Shown: positions 1-5,905 of the stretch, piece after piece
Position numbering within the stretch: the stretch's first letter is position 1
Layout of the letters: each line of letters opens with the position of its first letter
The notes under the pieces: generated by a model
Told to the model about the DNA's origin: nothing
The model's database searches: none
What the model saw: only the letters and a program-made list of their open reading frames with translations
Program-made: the position numbers and the translations under genes
DNA from: Boseongicola sp.
GTDB lineage: Bacteria > Pseudomonadota > Alphaproteobacteria > Rhodobacterales > Rhodobacteraceae
NCBI GenBank assembly: GCA_013042895.1
Contig: JABDPD010000330.1
Location: 1 to 7,562 of the forward strand
Direction of reading: 5' to 3'
DNA length: 7,562 bases

Positions 1-1
1 G

Positions 2-547
2 AAGCAACGTGTTGGTATTGCACGCGCTTTCGCGGGCGGGGCTCGGATCGTCATCGCCGACGAACCGGTTTCGGCGCTCGATGTGTCGGTGCAAGCAGCC
101 GTCACCGATCTCCTCATGGAGATCCAACGCAACGAGAAAACCACACTTCTCTTCATCAGCCACGACCTTTCGATTGTGCGCTACTTGTCGGATCGTGTGA
201 TGGTTATGTACCTCGGTCACGTGGTCGAACTTGGCACAACCGATCAGGTCTTCTCGCCACCATATCACCCGTATACCGAGGCGCTTTTGTCGGCGGTTCC
301 GATCGCAGACACCAGCATCGAGAAAACGCATATCGTTCTTGAAGGCGATATCCCATCCGCTATGAATCCACCCTCGGGATGCCCCTTCCAGACGCGTTGC
401 CGCTGGAAAGACAAAGTGCCCGGCGGTCTTTGCGAAAAAGAAGTCCCGCCCGTGCGCACATTGCCTGGCAACCATCAGGTCAAATGCCACCTTTCCGACG
501 CGGACTTCGATAGCATGGAGCCTGTCATCAAGATCGCCGCCGAGTAA
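2..547 (+). CDS. Peptide/nickel (Opp/Dpp-type) ABC transporter ATP-binding protein, C-terminal part
   Basis: This is the 3' part of a gene that enters from the left edge; 181 residues are visible. It is the cytoplasmic ATPase of an importer of the oligopeptide/dipeptide/nickel class. The visible part opens just after the ABC signature (KQRVGIARAFA). It continues with Walker B (RIVIADE, about residues 15-21), the D-loop SALD (24-27) and the H-loop histidine in LLFISHD (about 54). The YHPYTEALLSAVP stretch and the region after it are typical of the C-terminal extension of OppD/OppF/DppD/DppF ATPases. Four cysteines lie in that extension (about 127, 133, 144, 162), starting with C-x5-C; in some DppD-type proteins such a set binds a [4Fe-4S] cluster. 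Walker A and the Q-loop lie outside the window, so whether this is a single or a fused double ATPase cannot be told. Substrate is unknown. Transcription ends at the hairpin 20 nt downstream. Confidence 0.93.
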   Translation, partial: KQRVGIARAFAGGARIVIADEPVSALDVSVQAAVTDLLMEIQRNEKTTLLFISHDLSIVRYLSDRVMVMYLGHVVELGTTDQVFSPPYHPYTEALLSAVPIADTSIEKTHIVLEGDIPSAMNPPSGCPFQTRCRWKDKVPGGLCEKEVPPVRTLPGNHQVKCHLSDADFDSMEPVIKIAAE

Positions 548-567
548 TAAGACCATGCACAATTCAA

Positions 568-598
568 AAAATGGCCGAGCAGTTTGCTCGGCCATTTT
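568..598. terminator. Strong, apparently bidirectional rho-independent terminator
   Basis: A perfect 14-bp stem (arms 568-581 and 585-598) encloses a 3-nt loop. The core AATGGCCGAGCA pairs with TGCTCGGCCATT. On the plus strand it is followed by TTTTCGTTT and ends the ABC-transporter transcript. On the minus strand the stem runs into six consecutive Ts (566-571), so it should also stop leftward transcription, for which the U-tract is actually better. The leftward transcript that could reach it is that of ppx and the genes upstream of it. Confidence 0.9.
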
Positions 599-644
599 CG
601 TTTCGCCAATCGTGAATACCGCAAATCTATGTTAAGATCGCCTA

Positions 645-923
645 ATGAAGCGTTTACTGATCCCACTGGCATTTGTTGCCACCCCGCTCTTCGCCCAAGA
701 CACCCCCGAGCTTGAAGGCCGCGATTTGATGAGCGAAGCTCTTCGTTTGTTCATGCGGGGATTACTGGAAGAAATGGAACCGGCCATCGATGATCTGTCG
801 GCGCTCTTGGACAACCTTGACGCCTATCACGCGCCCGAAGTGTTACCGAACGGCGACATCATCATCCGCCGCAAAACGCCACTTGAGCCGGACGAGCCCG
901 CAGGCGGTGAAATTGAGCTTTAG
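645..923 (+). CDS. Small exported protein of unknown function (family often labelled 'AAA+ family ATPase')
   Basis: The product is 92 residues long. It starts with a clear Sec-type signal peptide (MKRLLIPLAFVATPLFA, probable cleavage after A17, LFA|Q), so the mature protein of about 75 residues should be periplasmic. The rest is acidic: a predicted helical stretch (about 27-60, with the segment RGLLEEMEPAIDDL) followed by LPNGDIIIRR (67-76) and a Pro/Glu-rich tail. From memory, similar short proteins occur across Rhodobacteraceae, often with extra MEPAL-type helical repeats, and carry the label 'AAA+ family ATPase'. No Walker A or B motif is visible here, so that label is not supported. The start ATG has no good Shine-Dalgarno sequence (only TAAGA at 633-637), and no convincing promoter is seen in the 46 nt after the terminator. 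The stop codon overlaps the end of the convergent ppx gene by 4 nt. Function unknown. Confidence 0.8.
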   Translation: MKRLLIPLAFVATPLFAQDTPELEGRDLMSEALRLFMRGLLEEMEPAIDDLSALLDNLDAYHAPEVLPNGDIIIRRKTPLEPDEPAGGEIEL

Positions 924-2464
924 CGTCCCTTAACCACTATTTCAGTCGCACCCAGAGACGAACCCAGGGCGCTCAGACGCGCTTCAGCGACTTCGCCGAA
1001 CAATCCGCGCGTTCCCGGAGCCAGTCGAACTTCAAGGCGTCTCTTTTTAGGGAAGTATTTGAACTTCCCCATTTTTTCGTCCTCAGACGCTGTTAACATC
1101 GCACCAAAGCGCATCGCCTTCCCAAGGATCTCGGCCTGCTTCAAGTACTCCGGGTCAACAAGCTGGAACAACGGATCGAACCGCGAGTTCTGGCGACTGT
1201 TCTTATATCGGTGAAGCAATGCGACGCCGAGAAAGACCCGTTCGGAATGTGTCATACCGCCCAAGTTGGCACGGGTCGCCTCATCGAAGCAAACCTCGTG
1301 GCGGTAATCCGGATGCGCGCGCCAACTCACATCATGCAACAAGCAAGCCGCCTTCACCAAACGATGCGGCGCAGCCTTGCGACCTGAAAAAAGTGGTAAA
1401 ACAAAATCATAAAGGCGTCGCCCAAAACCTGGCATCCGCGCGTCTTTCGCTTCTGCAAATCGACACGCTTCAATTAACGGATCGCGGTCGCGCAGCCGTT
1501 GGGGCATCTGCTCGTAGAGCATGCCTTCACGAATGCCGTAACTTGAGACCGCAATGTCATACGGCTTCATCTGGCGGATCAATTCCTTTAAGACCAGCGA
1601 CGCCAATGGCACCAGAGCCATCCGGCTTTCGCTCAATCCACAACGCAGGCGAAGCTCCTCAATATCGCTCTCCTGAATGTACTTAATCGTCGCCAGCACA
1701 GATTTCCGAGACATGCGATACTCGTGCAGAACCGCGAGCGGATAGCTCCGCCGGTCCATGTCGATCCGCGCCAAAGCACGCCACGACCCTCCCACCAAAA
1801 AGAGCCTGTCCTTTTGAGAGCCCATGGTTTCGGCAAGTGCCGCGACTTCGCTTTTGATATGGGCCTTCACGCCCTTCTTGCCGCCCTTGATCGTCTTCAG
1901 TCGCTGTGGACCCAGCTTAGTCGAGATCCTCTTTCCAACGCGCCCATCACGCAACTCAGCAAGTTCCATCGACGAACCGCCGATGTCACAAACCAGTCCG
2001 TATGCACCAGGCCAACCAAGTAGAACGCCCTGAGCCGACAGCCTCGCTTCTTCTTCTCCGTCAATGACCCAAAGGCGGAGGCCGGTCTCGCGCTGTAGTT
2101 CCTCCCTAAACGCAGGACCGTCCTCCGCCTCGCGCACCGCAGCTGTCGCGACAGCCGTCAGCGGTGCGATTCCCATGCCCTCAGCAAGCAATTGGAACCT
2201 CTTGATAGCCGATAAAGCGCGGACGCGCCCCTCGGGATTTAGGCGTCCCGTCTCAGCCAAACCGGCCCCAAGGCCAGCCATTACCTTTTCATTAAAGAAG
2301 TACGCGGGGCTTCGAGCAGCGCCATCAAACACCACCATTCGAACTGAGTTTGACCCAACATCGAGCACACCGACACGACGCAGTGCGCGCGCACTTGGGT
2401 CTTCGAACAGCGGAGCACCGAACGGTCCCCAATCTTCGGTCGCTGCGTCTCCGCGAGCGTCCAT
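920..2464 (-). CDS. ppx: Ppx/GppA-family exopolyphosphatase / pppGpp phosphohydrolase
   Basis: The 514-residue cytoplasmic enzyme belongs to the ASKHA-fold Ppx/GppA family, which removes terminal phosphates from polyphosphate and/or converts pppGpp to ppGpp. Visible motifs are phosphate-1 loop DVGSNSVR (35-42), acidic IDGEEEA (134-140) holding the presumed catalytic glutamate, phosphate-2 loop CDIGGSS (159-165), LVGGSWRAL (223-231) and SYGIREG (308-314). The C-terminal half has an HD-like helical domain with LLHD (375-378). Length matches E. coli Ppx (513 aa), so it is the long form with the C-terminal domain. The frame stays open up to a TTG at 2509. ATG at 2464 is preferred because it has a G-rich ribosome-binding sequence 6 nt upstream and because a likely promoter lies inside the longer version; ATG at 2470 is an alternative. 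Ppx versus GppA specificity cannot be settled from sequence. It is the last gene of the leftward run. Confidence 0.93.
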   Translation of the reverse strand: MDARGDAATEDWGPFGAPLFEDPSARALRRVGVLDVGSNSVRMVVFDGAARSPAYFFNEKVMAGLGAGLAETGRLNPEGRVRALSAIKRFQLLAEGMGIAPLTAVATAAVREAEDGPAFREELQRETGLRLWVIDGEEEARLSAQGVLLGWPGAYGLVCDIGGSSMELAELRDGRVGKRISTKLGPQRLKTIKGGKKGVKAHIKSEVAALAETMGSQKDRLFLVGGSWRALARIDMDRRSYPLAVLHEYRMSRKSVLATIKYIQESDIEELRLRCGLSESRMALVPLASLVLKELIRQMKPYDIAVSSYGIREGMLYEQMPQRLRDRDPLIEACRFAEAKDARMPGFGRRLYDFVLPLFSGRKAAPHRLVKAACLLHDVSWRAHPDYRHEVCFDEATRANLGGMTHSERVFLGVALLHRYKNSRQNSRFDPLFQLVDPEYLKQAEILGKAMRFGAMLTASEDEKMGKFKYFPKKRRLEVRLAPGTRGLFGEVAEARLSALGSSLGATEIVVKGR

Positions 2465-2470
2465 ATGCAT

Positions 2471-2476
2471 CCCCCC
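2471..2476 (-). promoter_or_regulatory. G-run acting as ribosome binding site for ppx
   Basis: GGGGGG on the minus strand lies 6 nt before the ATG at 2464. It would sit directly against the ATG at 2470, which is too close, and it is downstream of the TTG at 2509. It therefore favours 2464 as the start. It is not a canonical AGGAGG, so support is modest. Confidence 0.4.
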
Positions 2477-2494
2477 GACGCGTTTCACGACCGA

Positions 2495-2523
2495 ACCATG
2501 CACCGCCAAATCAAATGCGTCAA
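2495..2523 (-). promoter_or_regulatory. Candidate sigma-70-type promoter for ppx
   Basis: On the minus strand TTGACG (2523-2518, 5 of 6 to the -35 consensus) is followed after exactly 17 nt by CATGGT (2500-2495, 3 of 6 to the -10 consensus). Transcription would start near 2488, giving a leader of roughly 24 nt to the ATG at 2464. The site lies in the 72-nt gap between the EEP gene and ppx, one of two real gaps in the leftward run. Two ACGCGT copies (2523-2528 and 2478-2483), each next to TTTCACG/CGTGAAA in opposite orientation, flank it; whether they bind anything is unknown. Confidence 0.35.
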
Positions 2524-2536
2524 CGCGTGAAAATCA

Positions 2537-3523
2537 TTAAATATCAAGCTCAACCGAGACTGGGAAGTGGTCGGACGCTACCAACAGAGCCTGCGCAAGT
2601 TCCGGCGCTTTGGCAATGCGGGCATCGTCCACAGGATGCCAAATTCGCCAGTTTGACGCCTTTGGCACAAGTCCGGGCGACACCATCACATAGTCCAGAA
2701 GCGTCTCCATCCAGCGCTTTTGATCGGCCAGCCAGAACCGCGCCGAGGCTGGCTGTGGCCCCTTGGGCCTCTTTGCTGCATGTGGATCAAACAGTGGGAT
2801 ATCCCCTTCCCCGCCCAATACAATCTCCACCCCCGACCGACCAAAGAGCTTCTCATACTCATCCAGCCCGGGTCCGTCGTTAAAGTCGCCCATAACGACG
2901 AGGGCATCCCCCGCATCAAGATGATCATCCACCCTCTCGCGCAGCCAAATGCATTGGGCCAGCTGCTTGCGACGGTTTTCAATTGCGATGCGCATGGCTT
3001 CTGTCTTTGAGCGCGCGCCATGGGGCGCCTTGGACTTCGCATGCACTCCGATCATTCGAAGTTTTGAACCGGTTCGCGTCTCGACCGCCAGTTCCAAAGG
3101 AGGCTTGGACCAACGAACTTTTTCGGGCGCCGCGTCTACGTCCAGATCAATCTTATAGTTCTGATCAAATCGCGGTTTTCCCTGAGGATCATGCAGAACC
3201 GTCATCACGTCCGGATCGAAAAGGAACGCGATCTCTTGTTGGGTATCATTGACAAATCCCATTACCGCACGACTTGCGCGGAGTCCCATTGTCTCCGCAA
3301 AAGTATCCAAAGCCCCGACACCATCGCGCTTTCGGTGGCTGTCAGGGGCCTCGACTATCATGACTGCATCTGCATCTAGGGCGTTGAAAACAATACCTAA
3401 TGCTTCGATCTGCTGAAACCGCTTGATATCGTAGCGGCCAGACCAATTTGAATCGTCCAAAAGACGCCCCGCATCATTGAACAGGTTCGAGAACCACTCG
3501 ATGTTGTACGTCGCAATCCGCAC
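2537..3523 (-). CDS. Endonuclease/exonuclease/phosphatase (EEP) family protein
   Basis: The 328-residue protein has the complete EEP fold signature, the DNase I-like metal-dependent phosphoesterase superfamily. It shows TYNIEWF at the N-terminus (5-11), VMIVEAPDS (54-62) with the likely metal-binding glutamate E58, GVHAKSK (159-165), GDFND (212-216), LDYVMVS (276-282) and the catalytic-type SDHFPV (317-322). All expected catalytic positions appear intact. No signal peptide or membrane segment is seen, so it is probably cytoplasmic. The family includes nucleases, inositol phosphatases and sphingomyelinases, and the substrate cannot be inferred. The start is GTG at 3523, supported by AAGGA 10 nt upstream and by the conserved MRIATYN opening. 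It directly abuts the stop of the DnaJ-domain gene with no spacer, so the two are likely cotranslated. Confidence 0.88.
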   Translation of the reverse strand: MRIATYNIEWFSNLFNDAGRLLDDSNWSGRYDIKRFQQIEALGIVFNALDADAVMIVEAPDSHRKRDGVGALDTFAETMGLRASRAVMGFVNDTQQEIAFLFDPDVMTVLHDPQGKPRFDQNYKIDLDVDAAPEKVRWSKPPLELAVETRTGSKLRMIGVHAKSKAPHGARSKTEAMRIAIENRRKQLAQCIWLRERVDDHLDAGDALVVMGDFNDGPGLDEYEKLFGRSGVEIVLGGEGDIPLFDPHAAKRPKGPQPASARFWLADQKRWMETLLDYVMVSPGLVPKASNWRIWHPVDDARIAKAPELAQALLVASDHFPVSVELDI

Positions 3524-4204
3524 CTAAGCGGCGTCCTTGTTAATCTCTTCCCAAGCGCGGTTGACCGCGATCAGGCGTTTCTCGGCCATCTTGAGCGCCT
3601 CTTCTGGCAGTCCACGCGCCATCATTCGATCAGGGTGTGTTTCGCGCACAAGGTTGCGCCAGGCCTTGCGGACGTCTTCCTTTGGCGCTCCTGGCTCGAC
3701 GCCCAATACGGCCCAAGGATCAGGCTCCGCATCCGGGACAAAACGCGTGCGAATAGCGCGAAACTGTCTATCACTCAGGCCAAAAATCTCGGAAACCCGT
3801 GCCAGGAACTGATCCTCGTTCGGATGATAATCTCCGTCAGCAACCGCGATATGAAACAGCCCCTCAAGCAAATCGCACAGAGCACCGTCGGCTTCCCTGA
3901 ACATGCGAGCGATACGTGCAGCATAGTCCTCGAAGCCTGCAACGTCTTGGCGCGCATAGTTAAAAAGCCGCGCTGCACTCGCTTCTTCGTCCGGCGGTAT
4001 CAAGAAAACCTCGCGAAAAGCCGTGACTTCATCACGCGTCACTTGTCCGTCAGCTTTCGCCATCTTCGCCCCAAGCGCAATCACTGCAATCGTGAAAGCA
4101 ATCGATCGTTCGGGCGGCGAGCGGAGGGTGTCAAAAACCGAGGACAGGCTTTCACCTGAGCGCAGCGCTTCAAGCGCATCGGCTATTCGAGACCAAACGG
4201 ACAT
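3524..4204 (-). CDS. DjlA-like TerB/DnaJ-domain co-chaperone
   Basis: The 226-residue protein has an N-terminal TerB-like all-helical acidic domain (about 32-150), with two related segments: AKADGQVTRDEV (49-60) and AVADGDYHPNE (120-130). A C-terminal J domain follows (about 163-223) with the HPD tripeptide (190-192) that stimulates Hsp70/DnaK ATPase. This is the DjlA layout, but unlike E. coli DjlA no N-terminal transmembrane helix is visible, so it should be soluble. Rhodobacteraceae homologues are often annotated 'molecular chaperone DjiA' or 'TerB family'; tellurite resistance should not be assumed. The frame extends upstream to a GTG at 4240 that overlaps the GNAT gene. ATG at 4204 is chosen because of the AAGG ribosome-binding site 8 nt upstream and the family-like MSVWSRI opening. 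It starts 10 nt after the GNAT stop and ends flush against the EEP gene. Confidence 0.9.
   Translation of the reverse strand: MSVWSRIADALEALRSGESLSSVFDTLRSPPERSIAFTIAVIALGAKMAKADGQVTRDEVTAFREVFLIPPDEEASAARLFNYARQDVAGFEDYAARIARMFREADGALCDLLEGLFHIAVADGDYHPNEDQFLARVSEIFGLSDRQFRAIRTRFVPDAEPDPWAVLGVEPGAPKEDVRKAWRNLVRETHPDRMMARGLPEEALKMAEKRLIAVNRAWEEINKDAA
3534..3538 (-). promoter_or_regulatory. Ribosome binding site deciding the GTG start of the EEP gene
   Basis: AAGGA on the minus strand, inside the last codons of the DnaJ-domain gene, lies 10 nt before the GTG at 3523. It supports a GTG start with no intergenic gap. Confidence 0.6.
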
Positions 4205-4212
4205 AGAGCAGA

Positions 4213-4216
4213 CCTT
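4213..4216 (-). promoter_or_regulatory. Ribosome binding site deciding the start of the DjlA-like gene
   Basis: AAGG on the minus strand overlaps the TAA stop of the GNAT gene and lies 8 nt before the ATG at 4204. It supports the shorter protein over the GTG start at 4240. Confidence 0.55.
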
Positions 4217-4724
4217 AGTAGGAACCGGGCGCGTCGTCACCCATCGGTTGCAGCCATTTGCGCATCAACGTCAGATCGAGCCATCGGTTGAATTTGAACC
4301 CGACTTTCGGCAAGACCGCGACAGTCTCAAATCCAAGCCGCGCATGAAAGACAACGCCACCCGGGTTCTCACCGCTCACTCCAGCCCACAGCGACCCAAC
4401 TCCGGCAGTTCGCGCATGGTCTTCCACAGCTCGCATCAGAATACGCCCAACCCCCTTACCTCGCGCGTCAGGGGTTAGAATGATGGAGTGCTCCATGGAT
4501 CGTGCATAACCGGCCCCTTTGCGAAACTGATCATAGGACGCGTAGCCTATGATCGCACCCTGATCTTCCGCGACAAAGATGCCCGCTGCATTCGAAATAA
4601 GTTCGTCAACCTCAGACAGCGACAACTCATTGGGTTTGAACGATATTGTCGTGTCACGAATAACCGGATTAAGAGCGGCCGCAATTCCGGGCGCGTCACG
4701 CAGTTCGGCGGGTCGAACAATCAT
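4215..4724 (-). CDS. GNAT N-acetyltransferase, phosphinothricin acetyltransferase (Pat/Bar)-like
   Basis: The 169-residue protein has a full GNAT domain, which transfers the acetyl group of acetyl-CoA to an amine. It opens with MIVRPAELRDAPGI. Strand β4 and the acetyl-CoA pyrophosphate loop are seen as SIILTPDARGKGVGRILM (80-97; R/Q-x-x-G-x-G at 88-93). SGENPGGVVFHARLGF (117-132) and the end motif WLDLTLM (148-154) are features of the Pat/Bar/MddA subgroup, which acetylates phosphinothricin, methionine sulfoximine or methionine sulfone. The natural substrate here is unknown and true herbicide resistance should not be assumed. Its ATG overlaps the TGA of the VOC gene (ATGA), so the two are translationally coupled. 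The weak site GGAT (4734-4731) is the only Shine-Dalgarno-like sequence, in keeping with coupling. Confidence 0.9.
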   Translation of the reverse strand: MIVRPAELRDAPGIAAALNPVIRDTTISFKPNELSLSEVDELISNAAGIFVAEDQGAIIGYASYDQFRKGAGYARSMEHSIILTPDARGKGVGRILMRAVEDHARTAGVGSLWAGVSGENPGGVVFHARLGFETVAVLPKVGFKFNRWLDLTLMRKWLQPMGDDAPGSY

Positions 4725-5347
4725 GCGAGGATCCGGTTGCCTTCTGGAGTGGCGATCGTCGCGATCAGCCGTTTCTCTGGGCCGCTTCGAACCGAGGCCG
4801 TGTGTAGACGATTGATGGCCGGAAAATCTTCCAACAAGTCGTCCGCACGGGGATGGAACACATCCAGACGCACCAGACGAAACCCATGGTCAGGAAGGCG
4901 ACGCGAAGGATGCGTGCTGTTTCCCCAATGGATCAACGCGGGGCTCGCATCATCGAAAGGCAATTTCCCGAACTCTGGCACTGCCATTTGCCATCGCATG
5001 TCACCCCGAGAGAGCCACATTGCACGGCCAGATCCTGCGGGAGCGTCCTCCAAAGCGGCCTCAAGATCATCCGTCCGACAAATCCAGTTCATCATGCGCG
5101 GCGCACCACTATAGGTATCGAGGTTGAACCAGCGTCTGTGCTTTGGCTTCGGCGCGTCAGGGTCAATAGCGATCACTTCGAGATAGGTTTCAGGCCCAAG
5201 CGACAACAGCCGATTGTGAGTGCCCATGTCATCGTGCTTGCCTCCCGCCGAAAGCTCTGCACCCAACACAGCTTCTACGTAGGAACATCCCTCTTCCAAT
5301 GTGCGGGCCACGACCGCGAGGTGATCTAGCTCAAGCGAAAATCTCAT
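4721..5347 (-). CDS. VOC-superfamily protein with glyoxalase-like domain
   Basis: The 208-residue protein has the N-terminal βαβββ half of a vicinal-oxygen-chelate fold: LELDHLAVVARTLEEGCSYV (5-24) with His9, then MGTHNRLLSLG (41-51) with His44, and TYLEVIAID (54-62) with Glu57. These residues are in plausible metal-ligand positions. The second half (about 84-205) is the longer, less regular part seen in the glyoxalase-like Pfam family PF13468. It is larger than methylmalonyl-CoA epimerase (about 135-150 aa) and lacks that enzyme's character, so the nearby mutase gene is not good evidence for an epimerase role. Reaction unknown. The ATG at 5347 has no clear ribosome-binding site. A 69-nt gap precedes it, with TTGAAA (5382-5377) but no good -10. 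It ends in a 4-nt overlap with the GNAT gene. Confidence 0.83.
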   Translation of the reverse strand: MRFSLELDHLAVVARTLEEGCSYVEAVLGAELSAGGKHDDMGTHNRLLSLGPETYLEVIAIDPDAPKPKHRRWFNLDTYSGAPRMMNWICRTDDLEAALEDAPAGSGRAMWLSRGDMRWQMAVPEFGKLPFDDASPALIHWGNSTHPSRRLPDHGFRLVRLDVFHPRADDLLEDFPAINRLHTASVRSGPEKRLIATIATPEGNRILA

Positions 5348-5357
5348 AAAGATTGAT

Positions 5358-5372
5358 GGCGCTAACTGCGCC
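5358..5372. repeat. Short inverted repeat in the MAPEG-VOC gap
   Basis: GGCGC-TAACT-GCGCC forms a 5-bp stem with a 5-nt loop about 10 nt before the VOC start. On the minus strand it is followed only by a weak T-run (ATCAATCTTT), so it is at best a weak attenuator or terminator, and it may be chance. Confidence 0.25.
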
Positions 5373-5416
5373 CGCGTTTCAAGGGAAAATTTTTGCGGCT
5401 CACCATTGCCTGAAGG

Positions 5417-5905
5417 TTAGGTGAACCAAATCCCCACAGCCCAGATGAGCGCGAACACCGTTGCGAAGAACGTCGCGGAGAAGCCAAACGACCTTAGAGA
5501 AAGTGAAAAATGGTAGCCCAGCCAATGGGCAAAACGAACAATCGGGTATGTGAAGCCAAGCGCCACGAGTAAGCCCGGCCCGTCATCAGCTGCCAAGAAA
5601 CCAATTGCTGGCCACAGACAAAGCGCCAAAATCGTTTGCTCTAGCGTGCTGCGCAAAACCTCTGTGTTGATATCTCTGGCGGATCCCCTTGCGTTTTCAG
5701 TTGGCGTATCCAATCTCAAACGTTGCAGAGCTGACCCGAATATCATCACAGCGAGAACCAAACCCGGTCCCAAGAACGCCACCAAGAGCGTCGGAGTCAG
5801 AGAGAAAATCGGCAAGTCGATCTGTGTCGCACCGACCCAAACCACGCCGAACGCCCAAAGGGCGCCCAGCACACCTCCGCCAAGCATTCTCACGCGCGCG
5901 CTCAC
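5417..5905 (-). CDS. MAPEG-family-like integral membrane protein
   Basis: The 162-residue hydrophobic protein has four or five predicted membrane segments (about 10-28, 36-60, 89-106, 109-130 and 139-161). The central part, with [16 protein letters not shown] (80-95), [10 protein letters not shown] and the basic/aromatic RFAHWLGYH (124-132), resembles bacterial MAPEG proteins (membrane-associated proteins in eicosanoid and glutathione metabolism). No enzyme activity can be assigned. The segment between helices 2 and 3 (about 62-80) is polar and would face the solvent. The start is GTG at 5905, overlapping the mutase stop (GTGA) and suggesting translational coupling. ATG at 5887 is an alternative six codons in, and neither has a strong ribosome-binding site. 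The MAPEG call rests on the pattern of the EQ-containing helix and the RFAHWLGYH loop, and is moderate. Confidence 0.7.
   Translation of the reverse strand: MSARVRMLGGGVLGALWAFGVVWVGATQIDLPIFSLTPTLLVAFLGPGLVLAVMIFGSALQRLRLDTPTENARGSARDINTEVLRSTLEQTILALCLWPAIGFLAADDGPGLLVALGFTYPIVRFAHWLGYHFSLSLRSFGFSATFFATVFALIWAVGIWFT

Noticed and set aside
2465..2509. TTG start at 2509 extending ppx by 15 residues
   Set aside because: TTG starts are rare, the added residues are not typical of the family, a likely promoter lies within the extension, and the ATG at 2464 has a better placed ribosome-binding sequence.
1219..2883. Several plus-strand open frames of 99-177 codons opposite ppx and the EEP gene
   Set aside because: All are antisense to genes with clear conserved motifs, and their translations are Arg/Ser/Pro-rich without domains.
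3524..4204. Tellurite-resistance function from the TerB-like domain
   Set aside because: The TerB fold alone does not confer tellurite resistance, no other ter gene is present, and the J domain points to a co-chaperone.
4205..4240. GTG start at 4240 extending the DjlA-like protein by 12 residues into the GNAT gene
   Set aside because: The ATG at 4204 has an AAGG site 8 nt upstream and gives the family-like MSVWSRI N-terminus.
5348..5416. Promoter for the VOC gene (TTGAAA at 5382-5377)
   Set aside because: The -35-like hexamer is good, but no acceptable -10 hexamer lies at 16-18 nt; the best match (ATCAAT) is 19 nt away and poor.
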